Below are positions 33,317 through 43,967 of a DNA stretch of 64,000 bases, piece by piece. The translations under genes and the position numbers were made by a program. The first letter of the stretch is position 1, and every line of letters begins with the position of its first letter. This DNA comes from an uncultured Anaeroplasmataceae bacterium (GTDB lineage Bacteria; Bacillota_I; Bacilli_A; Acholeplasmatales; Anaeroplasmataceae): contig CANRFF010000004.1 of assembly GCA_947629825.1 (NCBI GenBank), positions 99,781 through 163,780 of the forward strand, given 5' to 3'. A model generated the notes under the pieces. The model had not been told where the DNA came from and ran no database searches. It was given only the letters and a program-made list of their open reading frames with translations.

Positions 33317-34312
33317 TTAAAGAACCGTCGCCTTTTTTTGCGCCTTATTATAATTGATTTCGTTCATTTTTCTTCCGATAAAACTTTGGAAAATCTGATA
33401 GATCGCTCCGATCAACCAGTATAGTGCCAAAGAAGTGGAAGAAAGAGACATAAACACGAACATAATCGTCATAACGACATTCATGATTTTCATTTGTTTC
33501 TGTTGTTGTTCCTGCTGTTGCGTTTTCAATCGGCTTCCGGCATATTCTTTCACATATTTCGGTTTTCTGGAAGCCAACTTCTGAGACAACAGCGTCAATC
33601 CGCCGAATGCCACAGCCAACACCACCGCAAATATTTTATCCTGAATGGCCGAAGCCTGAAAGAAAGAGGTATTCAATTCGAAAAAATTAAAAACCTTGGT
33701 GTCCGATAAGGCAAACGTTCCGTATTGAATCACGGAAACCCCGTTGACATCTACCGCCGTAGTCGCATTCAACCGACGGACAACTTCATACATCGCCATG
33801 AAAATCGGAAACTGAATAAACATCGGAACAATACAACCCAACGGATTGATCTTGTATTTTTTATAGAGTTTCATCATTTCCAACTGCATTTGCTGTTGAG
33901 ACTGAGGATCTTTTCTGGCACCGTATTTCCGTTGAATTCTCATCATTTCCGGTTGCATCAACGTCATTTTCAGACTCATACTGTTCTGTTTGGAATAAAT
34001 CGGCCATGCGACCGTTCTCACGATGAGAGTCGTAAATAAAATTCCCCAGAAAAAAGAATTTCCCAAACTTTTGCCGATATGGGAACAAATCCAAGCGATC
34101 GGCCAAGAAAGAATGGAAACCGGCCAACCCCACATCGCTTCCCAAGCATTACCGAAATGAAATTCTTCGGAATATCCCGCCCAACCGTCCACATACGGTT
34201 TTTCGGTCCATGTATTGGAATTGATCCGGCATCCGCTCAATCCCAGAACCAAAACGAAAAGGCACAGAAGAATTCCTATTTTGTATTTATTTCGTTTCAG
34301 AAAATGTATCAT
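33317..34312 (-). CDS. yidC: Membrane protein insertase YidC/OxaA (SpoIIIJ type)
   Basis: A 331-aa lipoprotein-type insertase of Gram-positive bacteria: lipobox LSGC, an extracellular stretch, then five transmembrane helices. The catalytic arginine of the first core helix is in TTLIVRTVAWPIY. The cytoplasmic hairpin (MSLKMTLMQPEMMRIQRKYGARKDPQSQQQ) and the conserved NPLGCIVPMFIQFPIFMAMY follow. The C-terminal tail is basic. It inserts membrane proteins alone or with Sec. AAAGGAGG precedes the start, which overlaps the end of rnpA by 26 bp. Confidence 0.96.
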   Translation of the reverse strand: MIHFLKRNKYKIGILLCLFVLVLGLSGCRINSNTWTEKPYVDGWAGYSEEFHFGNAWEAMWGWPVSILSWPIAWICSHIGKSLGNSFFWGILFTTLIVRTVAWPIYSKQNSMSLKMTLMQPEMMRIQRKYGARKDPQSQQQMQLEMMKLYKKYKINPLGCIVPMFIQFPIFMAMYEVVRRLNATTAVDVNGVSVIQYGTFALSDTKVFNFFELNTSFFQASAIQDKIFAVVLAVAFGGLTLLSQKLASRKPKYVKEYAGSRLKTQQQEQQQKQMKIMNVVMTIMFVFMSLSSTSLALYWLIGAIYQIFQSFIGRKMNEINYNKAQKKATVL

Positions 34313-34655
34313 TTTTTCCTCCTTTGAATATTTTTTTTGTTTTTTTCAACAGAAAAATCAATTCATCTTTCATTTGTTCAAAAGTAAGATGATTGACATT
34401 GGGACGTGCGACAATCAAAAATTTATATTGAGGTTGAAATTCCAATTCGCGCACAATCGCCCGAATTTGTCTTTTGACTTTGTTTCTGGTAACCGCATTC
34501 CCTATTTTTTTTCCGACACTGACCGCATAACGAAAATGAATGGCTTCGTTTTGTTCTTTTAAATAAATAATGAAATAGGAATTCGAAAAAACTTCTTTGT
34601 TCTTCAAAATTTCCCCGATTTCCCAAGTTTTTTTTATGCGATAGATTTTTTTCAT
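34287..34655 (-). CDS. rnpA: Ribonuclease P protein component
   Basis: A 122-aa basic protein with the RnpA signature NAVTRNKVKRQIRAI and FRYAVSVGKKIG. With RNase P RNA it trims tRNA 5' ends. It follows rpmH as in most bacteria. The C-terminus extends about 10 residues beyond the usual end because of its overlap with yidC. Confidence 0.95.
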   Translation of the reverse strand: MKKIYRIKKTWEIGEILKNKEVFSNSYFIIYLKEQNEAIHFRYAVSVGKKIGNAVTRNKVKRQIRAIVRELEFQPQYKFLIVARPNVNHLTFEQMKDELIFLLKKTKKIFKGGKNDTFSETK

Positions 34656-34675
34656 TTTTTCTCCTATGAAAACGA

Positions 34676-34721
34676 CAAAAGTACGACCGTTTTCAAAATA
34701 TTGATCGAGTCGTACTTGTTA
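34676..34721 (-). other. Hairpin between rpmH and rnpA
   Basis: AAGTACGAC (34680-34688) and GTCGTACTT pair in a 9-bp stem around a 20-odd base loop. On the minus strand it is followed by TTGTCGTTTTC, too weak a T-run for a full terminator. It may attenuate or mark an RNA cleavage site that keeps rpmH mRNA in excess over rnpA. Confidence 0.4.
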
Positions 34722-34737
34722 TGTCAATAAGAAATGA

Positions 34738-34872
34738 TTAAACTGTCAATTGTTTTCTGCCCTTTTTACGTCTGCGGGTGATCACGTGGCGTCCGTTTTT
34801 GGAAGCCATTCTGACACGGAACCCATGGGTAACTTTTCTTTTACGTTTATTCGGTTGATAAGTTCTTTTCAT
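34738..34872 (-). CDS. rpmH: Ribosomal protein bL34
   Basis: A 44-aa, very basic protein opening [18 protein letters not shown] and continuing [10 protein letters not shown], the near-invariant L34 sequence, with the short family length. First gene of the rpmH-rnpA-yidC-jag unit facing away from oriC. Confidence 0.98.
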   Translation of the reverse strand: MKRTYQPNKRKRKVTHGFRVRMASKNGRHVITRRRKKGRKQLTV

Positions 34873-34911
34873 ACAAAAAACCTGCCTTTCCTGACGAAAC
34901 CATGCTTAATC

Positions 34912-34940
34912 ATTTTAACAAAAAACACCTTTTCTGTCAA
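34912..34940 (-). promoter_or_regulatory. rpmH promoter
   Basis: On the minus strand a consensus TTGACA (34935-34940), 17 bp, TAAAAT (34912-34917), about 40 bp before the rpmH start. Confidence 0.85.
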
Positions 34941-34989
34941 TTCTTTTTTTCACGTTTTTTCATTTCCCGAAATCCGAAAAATTTGTTTT

Positions 34990-35175
34990 CGAAAATTTGT
35001 GAATTTTTTTCTTTTGAAATGTGGATAACTTATCTACCGATTTATCCACCGGTGTATATGTTGAAATTGGCAGTTTTTTGCGAAAAAATGCACTTTTTAA
35101 GCGAATTTATCCACAATTTCCCTTGAAATTTCCTTTGAGAATGAAAAAGTTATCCACTTTTTCTGTGGAAAAATA
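34990..35175. other. oriC region with DnaA boxes
   Basis: DnaA boxes: TGTGGATAA (35020-35028, reverse), TTATCCACC (35042-35050), TTATCCACA (35107-35115), TTATCCACT (35150-35158), and a weaker TGTGGAAAA (35164-35172, reverse). Two match TTATCCACA exactly and the others differ by one base. They lie in AT-rich DNA between the divergent rpmH and dnaA genes, where Bacillota origins normally are. Gene orientation switches here. A weaker box, TTTTCCACA (36631-36639), and AT-rich DNA between dnaA and dnaN may be a second, unwinding part of a bipartite origin. Confidence 0.9.
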
Positions 35176-35179
35176 GTTC

Positions 35180-35207
35180 TTGTTTATATTTATTTTTGTG
35201 GTATGAT
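35180..35207 (+). promoter_or_regulatory. dnaA promoter
   Basis: TTGTTT (35180-35185), 16 bp, TATGAT (35202-35207) with TGG before it (extended -10). DnaA boxes lie just upstream, so DnaA autoregulation is likely. Confidence 0.65.
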
Positions 35208-35234
35208 TGATAGAAATCGAGATGGGGTGAGCGT

Positions 35235-36557
35235 ATGGATTTTTATCAAAATTTATGGAATCAGACCAAAGATGTCTTACAGGAAAATTTTGCCGAGAAA
35301 ACGTTCGAAGAAATGTTTTCCGAAGTGAACAAAGTCGTCAAAGAAGAAAACGGGCTGATTTACGTTTTGACCCCGTCGACGCTCATCAAAACCAAAATCA
35401 ATAATATTTATTCCAAAAAAATCGCAGAAATTCTGGCCGGATTGACTTCGCAAAAACTAAAATTCAAATTCGTCTGCGAAGAAGAACTTTCTTCTCCCGT
35501 CAAAGAAGTCAAAAAGACCCCTTTTTCATTCAATAAAAACAATCTGAATCTGAATTATACTTTCGAATCGTTTGTCGTCGGAGAATCCAATCGTCTGGCT
35601 TATGTTACCAGTATGAAAATCGTCGAACAGCCGGGAGTTTTCATCAATCCTCTTTATATCTTCGGCGGAATCGGACTCGGCAAAACACACTTGATGCAGG
35701 CCATCGGAAATTTTTTATCGGAAAAAAATCTCGATTCCAAAATTTTATATGTTCAGGCCAATGACTTCATTTCCGACTATATCAAAGCGGTTCAAACGCA
35801 AAATATGCAATCTTTCGAAGAAAAATACGAAAATCTGGACGTTTTGTTGGTCGACGATATTCAGATGCTTGCGATGGGAAACAAATCCCAACAGGAATTT
35901 TTCAAATTATTCAACGATATGACGACCAGACAAAAACAAATCGTCATCACTTCCGACTGTCCGGCTTCCAAATTAAACGGAATCATGGATCGGTTGACTT
36001 CCCGGTTTCAAATGGGGGTAAGTGTCGATATTCATCAGCCGGATCTCAACCAGAGAATCAATATTTTAAAAAGAAAATTATTGGAAAATTCCACCAAAAC
36101 GGTTGCCGATGACGTGTTGATTTACATTGCCGAAAATTTCAAAGACAACGTCAGGGAACTCGAGGGCGGATTGAACCGCGTCTTATGGTACAGCGAAGTG
36201 TATAATACCGAAATTACGTTGGAAATGGCCAAAGAATCTTTGGATATTTTAATCAAATCCCAAAAAACGAAAGAAAACAACAACTACGAAAATGCGTTAA
36301 GTGTCATTTCGAATACCTATAATATCAGTTTGGCGGATTTGCTTGGAAAATCCCGGAATTCCCGATATGTTTTGCCAAGACACATCGCCATGTATATTTT
36401 GAAAAATCACTATCATCTGACCTATACGAAAATCGGGTCGATTTTAAACGGACGGGATCATACCACCATTATGAACGGGTGCAATCGGATCGAAGAGGAA
36501 ATCAAAACCGATTCTCAGTTGAAAATGGCGGTGGATTCCATTCTAAAAAAAATATAA
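35235..36557 (+). CDS. dnaA: Chromosomal replication initiator DnaA
   Basis: A 440-aa AAA+ initiator. Domain I (residues 1-80) is FYQNLWNQTKDVLQENFAEKTFEEMFS. The linker is short. Domain III has Walker A GGIGLGKTH, Walker B LLVDDIQ, and the arginine-finger region DRLTSRFQMG. Domain IV has the DnaA-box-binding helix-turn-helix with RHIAMYILKNHYHLTYTKIGSILNGRDHTTI. It binds the boxes listed for oriC and opens the duplex. GGGGTG lies a few bases before the ATG. Confidence 0.98.
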   Translation: MDFYQNLWNQTKDVLQENFAEKTFEEMFSEVNKVVKEENGLIYVLTPSTLIKTKINNIYSKKIAEILAGLTSQKLKFKFVCEEELSSPVKEVKKTPFSFNKNNLNLNYTFESFVVGESNRLAYVTSMKIVEQPGVFINPLYIFGGIGLGKTHLMQAIGNFLSEKNLDSKILYVQANDFISDYIKAVQTQNMQSFEEKYENLDVLLVDDIQMLAMGNKSQQEFFKLFNDMTTRQKQIVITSDCPASKLNGIMDRLTSRFQMGVSVDIHQPDLNQRINILKRKLLENSTKTVADDVLIYIAENFKDNVRELEGGLNRVLWYSEVYNTEITLEMAKESLDILIKSQKTKENNNYENALSVISNTYNISLADLLGKSRNSRYVLPRHIAMYILKNHYHLTYTKIGSILNGRDHTTIMNGCNRIEEEIKTDSQLKMAVDSILKKI

Positions 36558-36577
36558 AGTGGAAAAATGGATAGATT

Positions 36578-36600
36578 TCCACAGGGAAATGTGTTATAAT
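36578..36600 (+). promoter_or_regulatory. Candidate dnaN promoter
   Basis: Extended -10 TGTTATAAT with the hexamer at 36595-36600. The position 17 bp upstream (TAGATT) is a poor -35. The long 110-nt leader to dnaN is AT-rich. Confidence 0.5.
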
Positions 36601-36711
36601 AAATATAGGTTATTGCTGGAAATCGGAAACTTTTCCACATATCCACTTTCATAATAACAATAATAAGAATCATATATTTTATTTTTTTATCAATCGAAAG
36701 GAGCAAAACAA

Positions 36712-37851
36712 ATGGAATTCAAAATTGATAGAGAGATCTTATTGGAAAATTTAAACTATATTTCAAGAGGACTTCCAAGCAAGTCTCCGATGCCGATCTT
36801 AACGGGAATTAAAATCGAAGTAACGGATACGGATTTGTATATGACTTCTTCCAATACGGATATTTCCGTGGAAACTTTTGTCAACGACAGTTCTCTGTTG
36901 ATCACCAAACCCGGCAAAACCGTTGTTCCCGGTCGTTTTTTCATCGACATTATCCGGAAAATCAATTCGAAACAAGTCAGTTTGTCTTTGGTAGAAGATA
37001 AAATTCTGACGATTCGTGCCGATCGGGGAGAATATAAACTTCATATTATGGATCCGTTGGATTATCCGAATATCGATTTTGTTTCTTTGAACAATCCGTT
37101 GATTTTACCGAGTGAAAAATTCAGAAATCTGATTCGCCAGACCGTCTTCGCAACGGCTTCGAGTGAAAAAAAGCCGATTTTGACGGGAGTTCATTTTCAC
37201 TTGCAGGATCAGGTTTTAACGGCGGTGGCCACAGACTCGTTCCGCTTATCGCAAACAAAACTGGAAATCGACGAATATGCTCCGTTTGACATTACGGTTC
37301 CGAATAAATCTTTGGATGAATTGTCCAAAGTTCTGGACGGATATAACGAAAACGTGTTCTTGTATTTTTCCGTAAATAAATTGTTGGTAAAATTCAAAAA
37401 CGTACTGTTTCAGACGAGACTCTTGGACGGAAATTATCCGGACACTTCCAAATTGATTCCTTCCGAATTTCCGATTGTCGTGAAATTTTATAAAGACGAG
37501 TTGTTGGAAGCGGTTGAACGGGTTTCTCTTTTGTCTCCGAGAGATAAGGAACGGGATCGGGAAATTACATATAGTATCATCAAATTGAGTATCGATAAAA
37601 ACAGAAGCGTTCATATTTCCACGACGAATGCGACTATCGGAGACGCTTTTGAAGAGTTGATTCCGACGGATACGTCGATTGCTTCCCCGCTGGTGATCGG
37701 CTTCAGTTCGAGATATTTGATCGAAGCGCTCAGAAGTTTCGATTCGACGGAAGTTTCTTTGAATTTCTCGGAAGGGGTTCGTCCTTTCGTGGTCAAAGGA
37801 GAAAAAGATTATTATCTGACACAGTTGATTTTACCGGTTCGAATGGACTGA
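36712..37851 (+). CDS. dnaN: DNA polymerase III sliding clamp (beta subunit)
   Basis: A 379-aa clamp of three repeated domains. It begins MEFKIDREILLENLNYISRGLPSKSPMPILTGIKI and ends with the conserved YLTQLILPVRMD. SEKKPILTGVHFHLQDQVLTAVATDSFRLSQ marks the second domain. As a dimeric ring it tethers polymerase III. AAAGGAG lies before the ATG. A terminator follows, so it is not cotranscribed with the S4-recF-gyr genes. Confidence 0.98.
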   Translation: MEFKIDREILLENLNYISRGLPSKSPMPILTGIKIEVTDTDLYMTSSNTDISVETFVNDSSLLITKPGKTVVPGRFFIDIIRKINSKQVSLSLVEDKILTIRADRGEYKLHIMDPLDYPNIDFVSLNNPLILPSEKFRNLIRQTVFATASSEKKPILTGVHFHLQDQVLTAVATDSFRLSQTKLEIDEYAPFDITVPNKSLDELSKVLDGYNENVFLYFSVNKLLVKFKNVLFQTRLLDGNYPDTSKLIPSEFPIVVKFYKDELLEAVERVSLLSPRDKERDREITYSIIKLSIDKNRSVHISTTNATIGDAFEELIPTDTSIASPLVIGFSSRYLIEALRSFDSTEVSLNFSEGVRPFVVKGEKDYYLTQLILPVRMD

Positions 37852-37857
37852 AAATCA

Positions 37858-37890
37858 TTTAAAGGGCTGTTTAAGCCCTTTTTTTATTTT
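37858..37890 (+). terminator. Terminator of dnaN
   Basis: AAGGGCT-GTTTA-AGCCCTT followed by TTTTTATTTTTT, starting about 10 bp after the dnaN stop. Confidence 0.9.
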
Positions 37891-37942
37891 TTCGTATAGT
37901 TATACCGACGACATTTAAAAATAAAAAATAGGGTGTTTCTTA

Positions 37943-37971
37943 TTGCTAAAAAAAGGAAATTATGATAAAAT
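37943..37971 (+). promoter_or_regulatory. Promoter of the S4-recF-gyrB-gyrA operon
   Basis: TTGCTA (37943-37948), 17 bp, TAAAAT (37966-37971) with an upstream TG (extended -10). The predicted start of transcription lies after an in-frame ATG at 37970, which supports the later start at 37994 for the S4 gene. Confidence 0.7.
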
Positions 37972-37993
37972 GAATACAAATGAGGTGTTTTTG

Positions 37994-38196
37994 ATGAAAC
38001 CGGTAAAAATCAATACGGAATACATTACTTTACAACAGTTATTGAAAAAAGAATCGATTGTTTTTTCCGGTGGAGAAGCAAAATATTTTTTAAGAGAAAA
38101 CGATGTATTTGTCAACGGAGAACTTGAAAAAAGACGAGGAAGAAAATTATATTCCAAAGATCAGATTGCCATTTTCAATCAAATTTTCGTGATTGA

Positions 38197-38200
<4 letters not shown>
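37994..38200 (+). CDS. S4-domain RNA-binding protein (YaaA/RlbA type)
   Basis: A 68-aa protein made almost only of an S4 fold: ITLQQLLKKESIVFSGGEAKYFLRENDVFVNGELEKRRGRKLYSKD. It always sits between dnaN and recF in Bacillota and may act in ribosome assembly or RNA binding. GAGGTG lies six bases before the chosen ATG. Its stop overlaps the recF start (ATGA). Confidence 0.9.
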
Positions 38201-41153
<2,953 letters not shown>

Positions 41154-41167
41154 AGGAGGTGCGAGGT

Positions 41168-43675
41168 ATGGAGAAAGATAGAGATCATTTTGTTGAGTTG
41201 GAACAAAAAGAATACGATCGCATCGAACAATTGGATATCAACAACAAAGTCAAGACGTCTTTTTTGAATTATGCGATGAGCGTTATTATCGCCCGTGCGT
41301 TACCGGACGCCAGAGACGGATTGAAGCCGGTTCAACGAAGAATTTTATACGGAATGAACGAATTGAAAATTTATTCCAATGTCGCTCATAAAAAATCGGC
41401 GAGAATTGTCGGAGATGTTATGGGTAAATATCATCCGCACGGAGATTCTTCGATTTACGAAGCCATGGTGCGAATGGCTCAGCCGTTCAGTTATCGTTAT
41501 ACTTTGGTTGACGGACACGGAAACTTCGGGAATATCGACGGAGACGGGGCTGCCGCTATGCGATACACCGAAGCGAGAATGTCTAAAATCGCTATGGAAA
41601 TGTTGAGAGACATCGATAAAAATACGGTAGATTTCCAAGACAATTACGACGCTACCGAAGTGGAACCGGTGGTACTTCCTTCCAAATTTCCGAATCTGTT
41701 GGTCAACGGCGCTACCGGAATTGCGGTAGGTATGGCAACGAATATTCCGCCTCATAACTTAGGCGAAGTGATTGACGGAGTGATTGCGGTCATTCATCAA
41801 CCGGAAATCACCAGTGAAGAGTTGATGGCTTATGTTCAGGGACCTGATTTTCCTACCGGAGGACAAATTTTGGGTAGAACGGGATTAAAAGAAGCCTATA
41901 CGACCGGAAACGGAACGATTGTCATTCGTTCCAAAGCAACAATCGAACAAATGAAAAACGGGAAAAACGAAATTATTGTGACGGAAATTCCGTATATGGT
42001 CAATAAAACCCGTTTGATTGAAAGAATTGCGGAAGTGGCGAAAAACAAAATCGTTGACGGAATTACGGATTTGCGAGACGAATCCGGAAGAGACGGAATT
42101 CGGATTGTGATTGAACTTCGCAAAGATGTCAATGCGGAAGTCATGTTAAACAATCTATATAAATATACTCAACTTCAAACCAGTTACGGAATGAATATGA
42201 TTTGCTTGGTGGACAATCAACCGAAAGCCATTACGCTCAAAGAAGCGTTGCAGGTATATCTGAAACATCAGGTAACAATCATTACCAGAAGAACGCAGTT
42301 TGATTTGGAAAAAGCACTGGCGAGAATTCATATTTTAGACGGATATATCATCGCTCAGAACAATATCGAAGAAATCATCAAATTGATTCGGGAAACCAAC
42401 GACGGAAGTGAAAAAGAAAAGTTGATGGATCGCTATCAACTTTCCGATCTGCAAGCCCAAGCGATTCTGGATATGCAACTTCGTCGGTTGTCCGGTTTGA
42501 ATCGGGAAAAGATTTTACAGGAACATCACGAATTGACGGTTGCGTGTGAAGAATATCGGGCGATTCTTGCCGATGACAACAAAAAACTGCAGATCATCGA
42601 AACCGAATTGACAGATATTAAAAATCGTTACGGCGACGCAAGAAAATCGGAAATTTGTCTGAGTGCCGATCTGAATATCGAAAACGAAGATTTGATTCCG
42701 CGGGAAGACGTCGTTATTACGATTACTTCCAACGGTTATGCCAAGAGAATGAAACAAGACGTTTATCGTACGCAAAGTCGGGGTGGTGTGGGAATTACCG
42801 GAATGAAAACCAACGAAAACGACGACGTTGCCCACGTCATTGCCACCAACACGCACGATTATCTTCTGTTTTTTACCAATAAAGGAAGAGTATATTCCAT
42901 TAAAGGATATCAGATTCCGGAAGCGTCCAGAATTGCGAAAGGAATTCCTCTTGTGAATATTCTTTCGTTCCAGGAAGATGAATCTTTGGCAACCATTACC
43001 AGAGTTCCTTCTTTGGAAGACGAAAAAGCTTATTTGTTCTTTGCGACGAAAAACGGAACTGTCAAAAGAACCGGAGTCAACCAATTCAAAAATATCCGTT
43101 CCAGCGGAATCATTGCCATTCATCTGGCAGAAGGCGACGAGTTGTTGCAGGTGGAATTGACTGACGGAAACAAAGAAATCGTATTGGGGGCTTCCAACGG
43201 AAAAACCATTCATTTCAAAGAAACCGATGTCCGTCCGATCGGCCGGTCTGCTTGCGGAGTTCGGGGAATGGAATTGTCCGAAAAAGATTATTTGGTGGGA
43301 ATGGCGGTTGTTACGGAAGAAAATCGTCAGATTCTGGTCATTACGAAAAAAGGGTACGGAAAGCGTTCGGATATCAGCGAATATCGTCTTCAGGGACGTG
43401 GAGGAATGGGTGTCAAAGCACTGAATGTCACTGAGAAAAACGGGTCTTTGGTTACCTTGCGTTGCGTAAATGATCAACAAGATTTAATCATCACAACGGA
43501 CAAAGGAATGGTCATTCGTATGCATGTGGCATCGATTTCCGAAACCGGTCGAAATACTCAGGGAGTCATTTTGATTCGCTTGAAAGAAGATCAACAGATT
43601 GCGACGGTTGCGTTGGTCGACCGTCAAGAAGATCCGGAAGAACCTGCGGAAATCGAAGAAACAGAATCATATTAA
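41168..43675 (+). CDS. gyrA: DNA gyrase subunit A
   Basis: An 835-aa breakage-reunion subunit. The catalytic tyrosine is Y133 in [10 protein letters not shown]. The quinolone region [17 protein letters not shown] has Ser and Glu at the usual determining positions, so nothing there suggests quinolone resistance. The C-terminal beta-pinwheel blades include [10 protein letters not shown], a degenerate GyrA box, and [20 protein letters not shown] lies before the ATG at 41168. A GTG at 41159 inside that ribosome site is not the start. It lies 14 bp after gyrB and a terminator follows. Confidence 0.97.
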   Translation: MEKDRDHFVELEQKEYDRIEQLDINNKVKTSFLNYAMSVIIARALPDARDGLKPVQRRILYGMNELKIYSNVAHKKSARIVGDVMGKYHPHGDSSIYEAMVRMAQPFSYRYTLVDGHGNFGNIDGDGAAAMRYTEARMSKIAMEMLRDIDKNTVDFQDNYDATEVEPVVLPSKFPNLLVNGATGIAVGMATNIPPHNLGEVIDGVIAVIHQPEITSEELMAYVQGPDFPTGGQILGRTGLKEAYTTGNGTIVIRSKATIEQMKNGKNEIIVTEIPYMVNKTRLIERIAEVAKNKIVDGITDLRDESGRDGIRIVIELRKDVNAEVMLNNLYKYTQLQTSYGMNMICLVDNQPKAITLKEALQVYLKHQVTIITRRTQFDLEKALARIHILDGYIIAQNNIEEIIKLIRETNDGSEKEKLMDRYQLSDLQAQAILDMQLRRLSGLNREKILQEHHELTVACEEYRAILADDNKKLQIIETELTDIKNRYGDARKSEICLSADLNIENEDLIPREDVVITITSNGYAKRMKQDVYRTQSRGGVGITGMKTNENDDVAHVIATNTHDYLLFFTNKGRVYSIKGYQIPEASRIAKGIPLVNILSFQEDESLATITRVPSLEDEKAYLFFATKNGTVKRTGVNQFKNIRSSGIIAIHLAEGDELLQVELTDGNKEIVLGASNGKTIHFKETDVRPIGRSACGVRGMELSEKDYLVGMAVVTEENRQILVITKKGYGKRSDISEYRLQGRGGMGVKALNVTEKNGSLVTLRCVNDQQDLIITTDKGMVIRMHVASISETGRNTQGVILIRLKEDQQIATVALVDRQEDPEEPAEIEETESY

Positions 43676-43679
43676 AAAT

Positions 43680-43720
43680 CAAACTTGAAAATCGGTTTTA
43701 TCCCTTTTTCAAGTTTTTTT
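43680..43720 (+). terminator. Terminator of gyrA
   Basis: AACTTGAAAA pairs with TTTTTCAAGTT (one bulge), followed by TTTTTT. It lies immediately after gyrA. Confidence 0.85.
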
Positions 43721-43816
43721 ATGCTTTGAATATCCGAGTAATTTCCTTTTTTCTATCGAAAATTTTTCAAAATCCGACAGGTTTTTTCAAAAAACATAAA
43801 TTTTTTTATAAAAAGA

Positions 43817-43845
43817 TTGACAAATAAAACGTTTTCAAGTAAAAT
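43817..43845 (+). promoter_or_regulatory. Promoter of the 924-aa lipoprotein gene
   Basis: Consensus TTGACA (43817-43822), 17 bp, TAAAAT (43840-43845). The predicted transcription start is within about 10 bp of the first operator, so a bound regulator would block it. Confidence 0.85.
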
Positions 43846-43858
43846 AATGTTGAAATGC

Positions 43859-43883
43859 GAACGCCGTTCACGATTGAGAACAA
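43859..43883 (+). promoter_or_regulatory. Putative IclR-type operator, site 1
   Basis: GAACGCCGTTC (43859-43869) is a palindrome about a central C. A further GAACAA lies 18 bases downstream of its start. It sits at the predicted transcription start. The same 25-nt arrangement recurs at 43922 and 47606, both near genes flanking the IclR-family regulator. Confidence 0.7.
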
Positions 43884-43921
43884 CTTTTTCTTTCCGAAAC
43901 TTTTTATTTAATATATATTAT

Positions 43922-43946
43922 GAACGGCGTTCACAATCAAGAACAA
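43922..43946 (+). promoter_or_regulatory. Putative IclR-type operator, site 2
   Basis: GAACGGCGTTC (43922-43932) followed by ACAATCAAGAACAA. It matches site 1 closely and lies in the leader, just before the ribosome site of the lipoprotein gene. Two sites 63 bp apart, six helical turns, would favour cooperative binding. Confidence 0.7.
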
Positions 43947-43967
43947 AAAAAATAAGGAGGACTTTTT

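Noticed and set aside
41159..41170. GTG at 41159 as the gyrA start
   Set aside because: It is part of the ribosome site AAAGGAGGTG; the ATG at 41168 has normal spacing.
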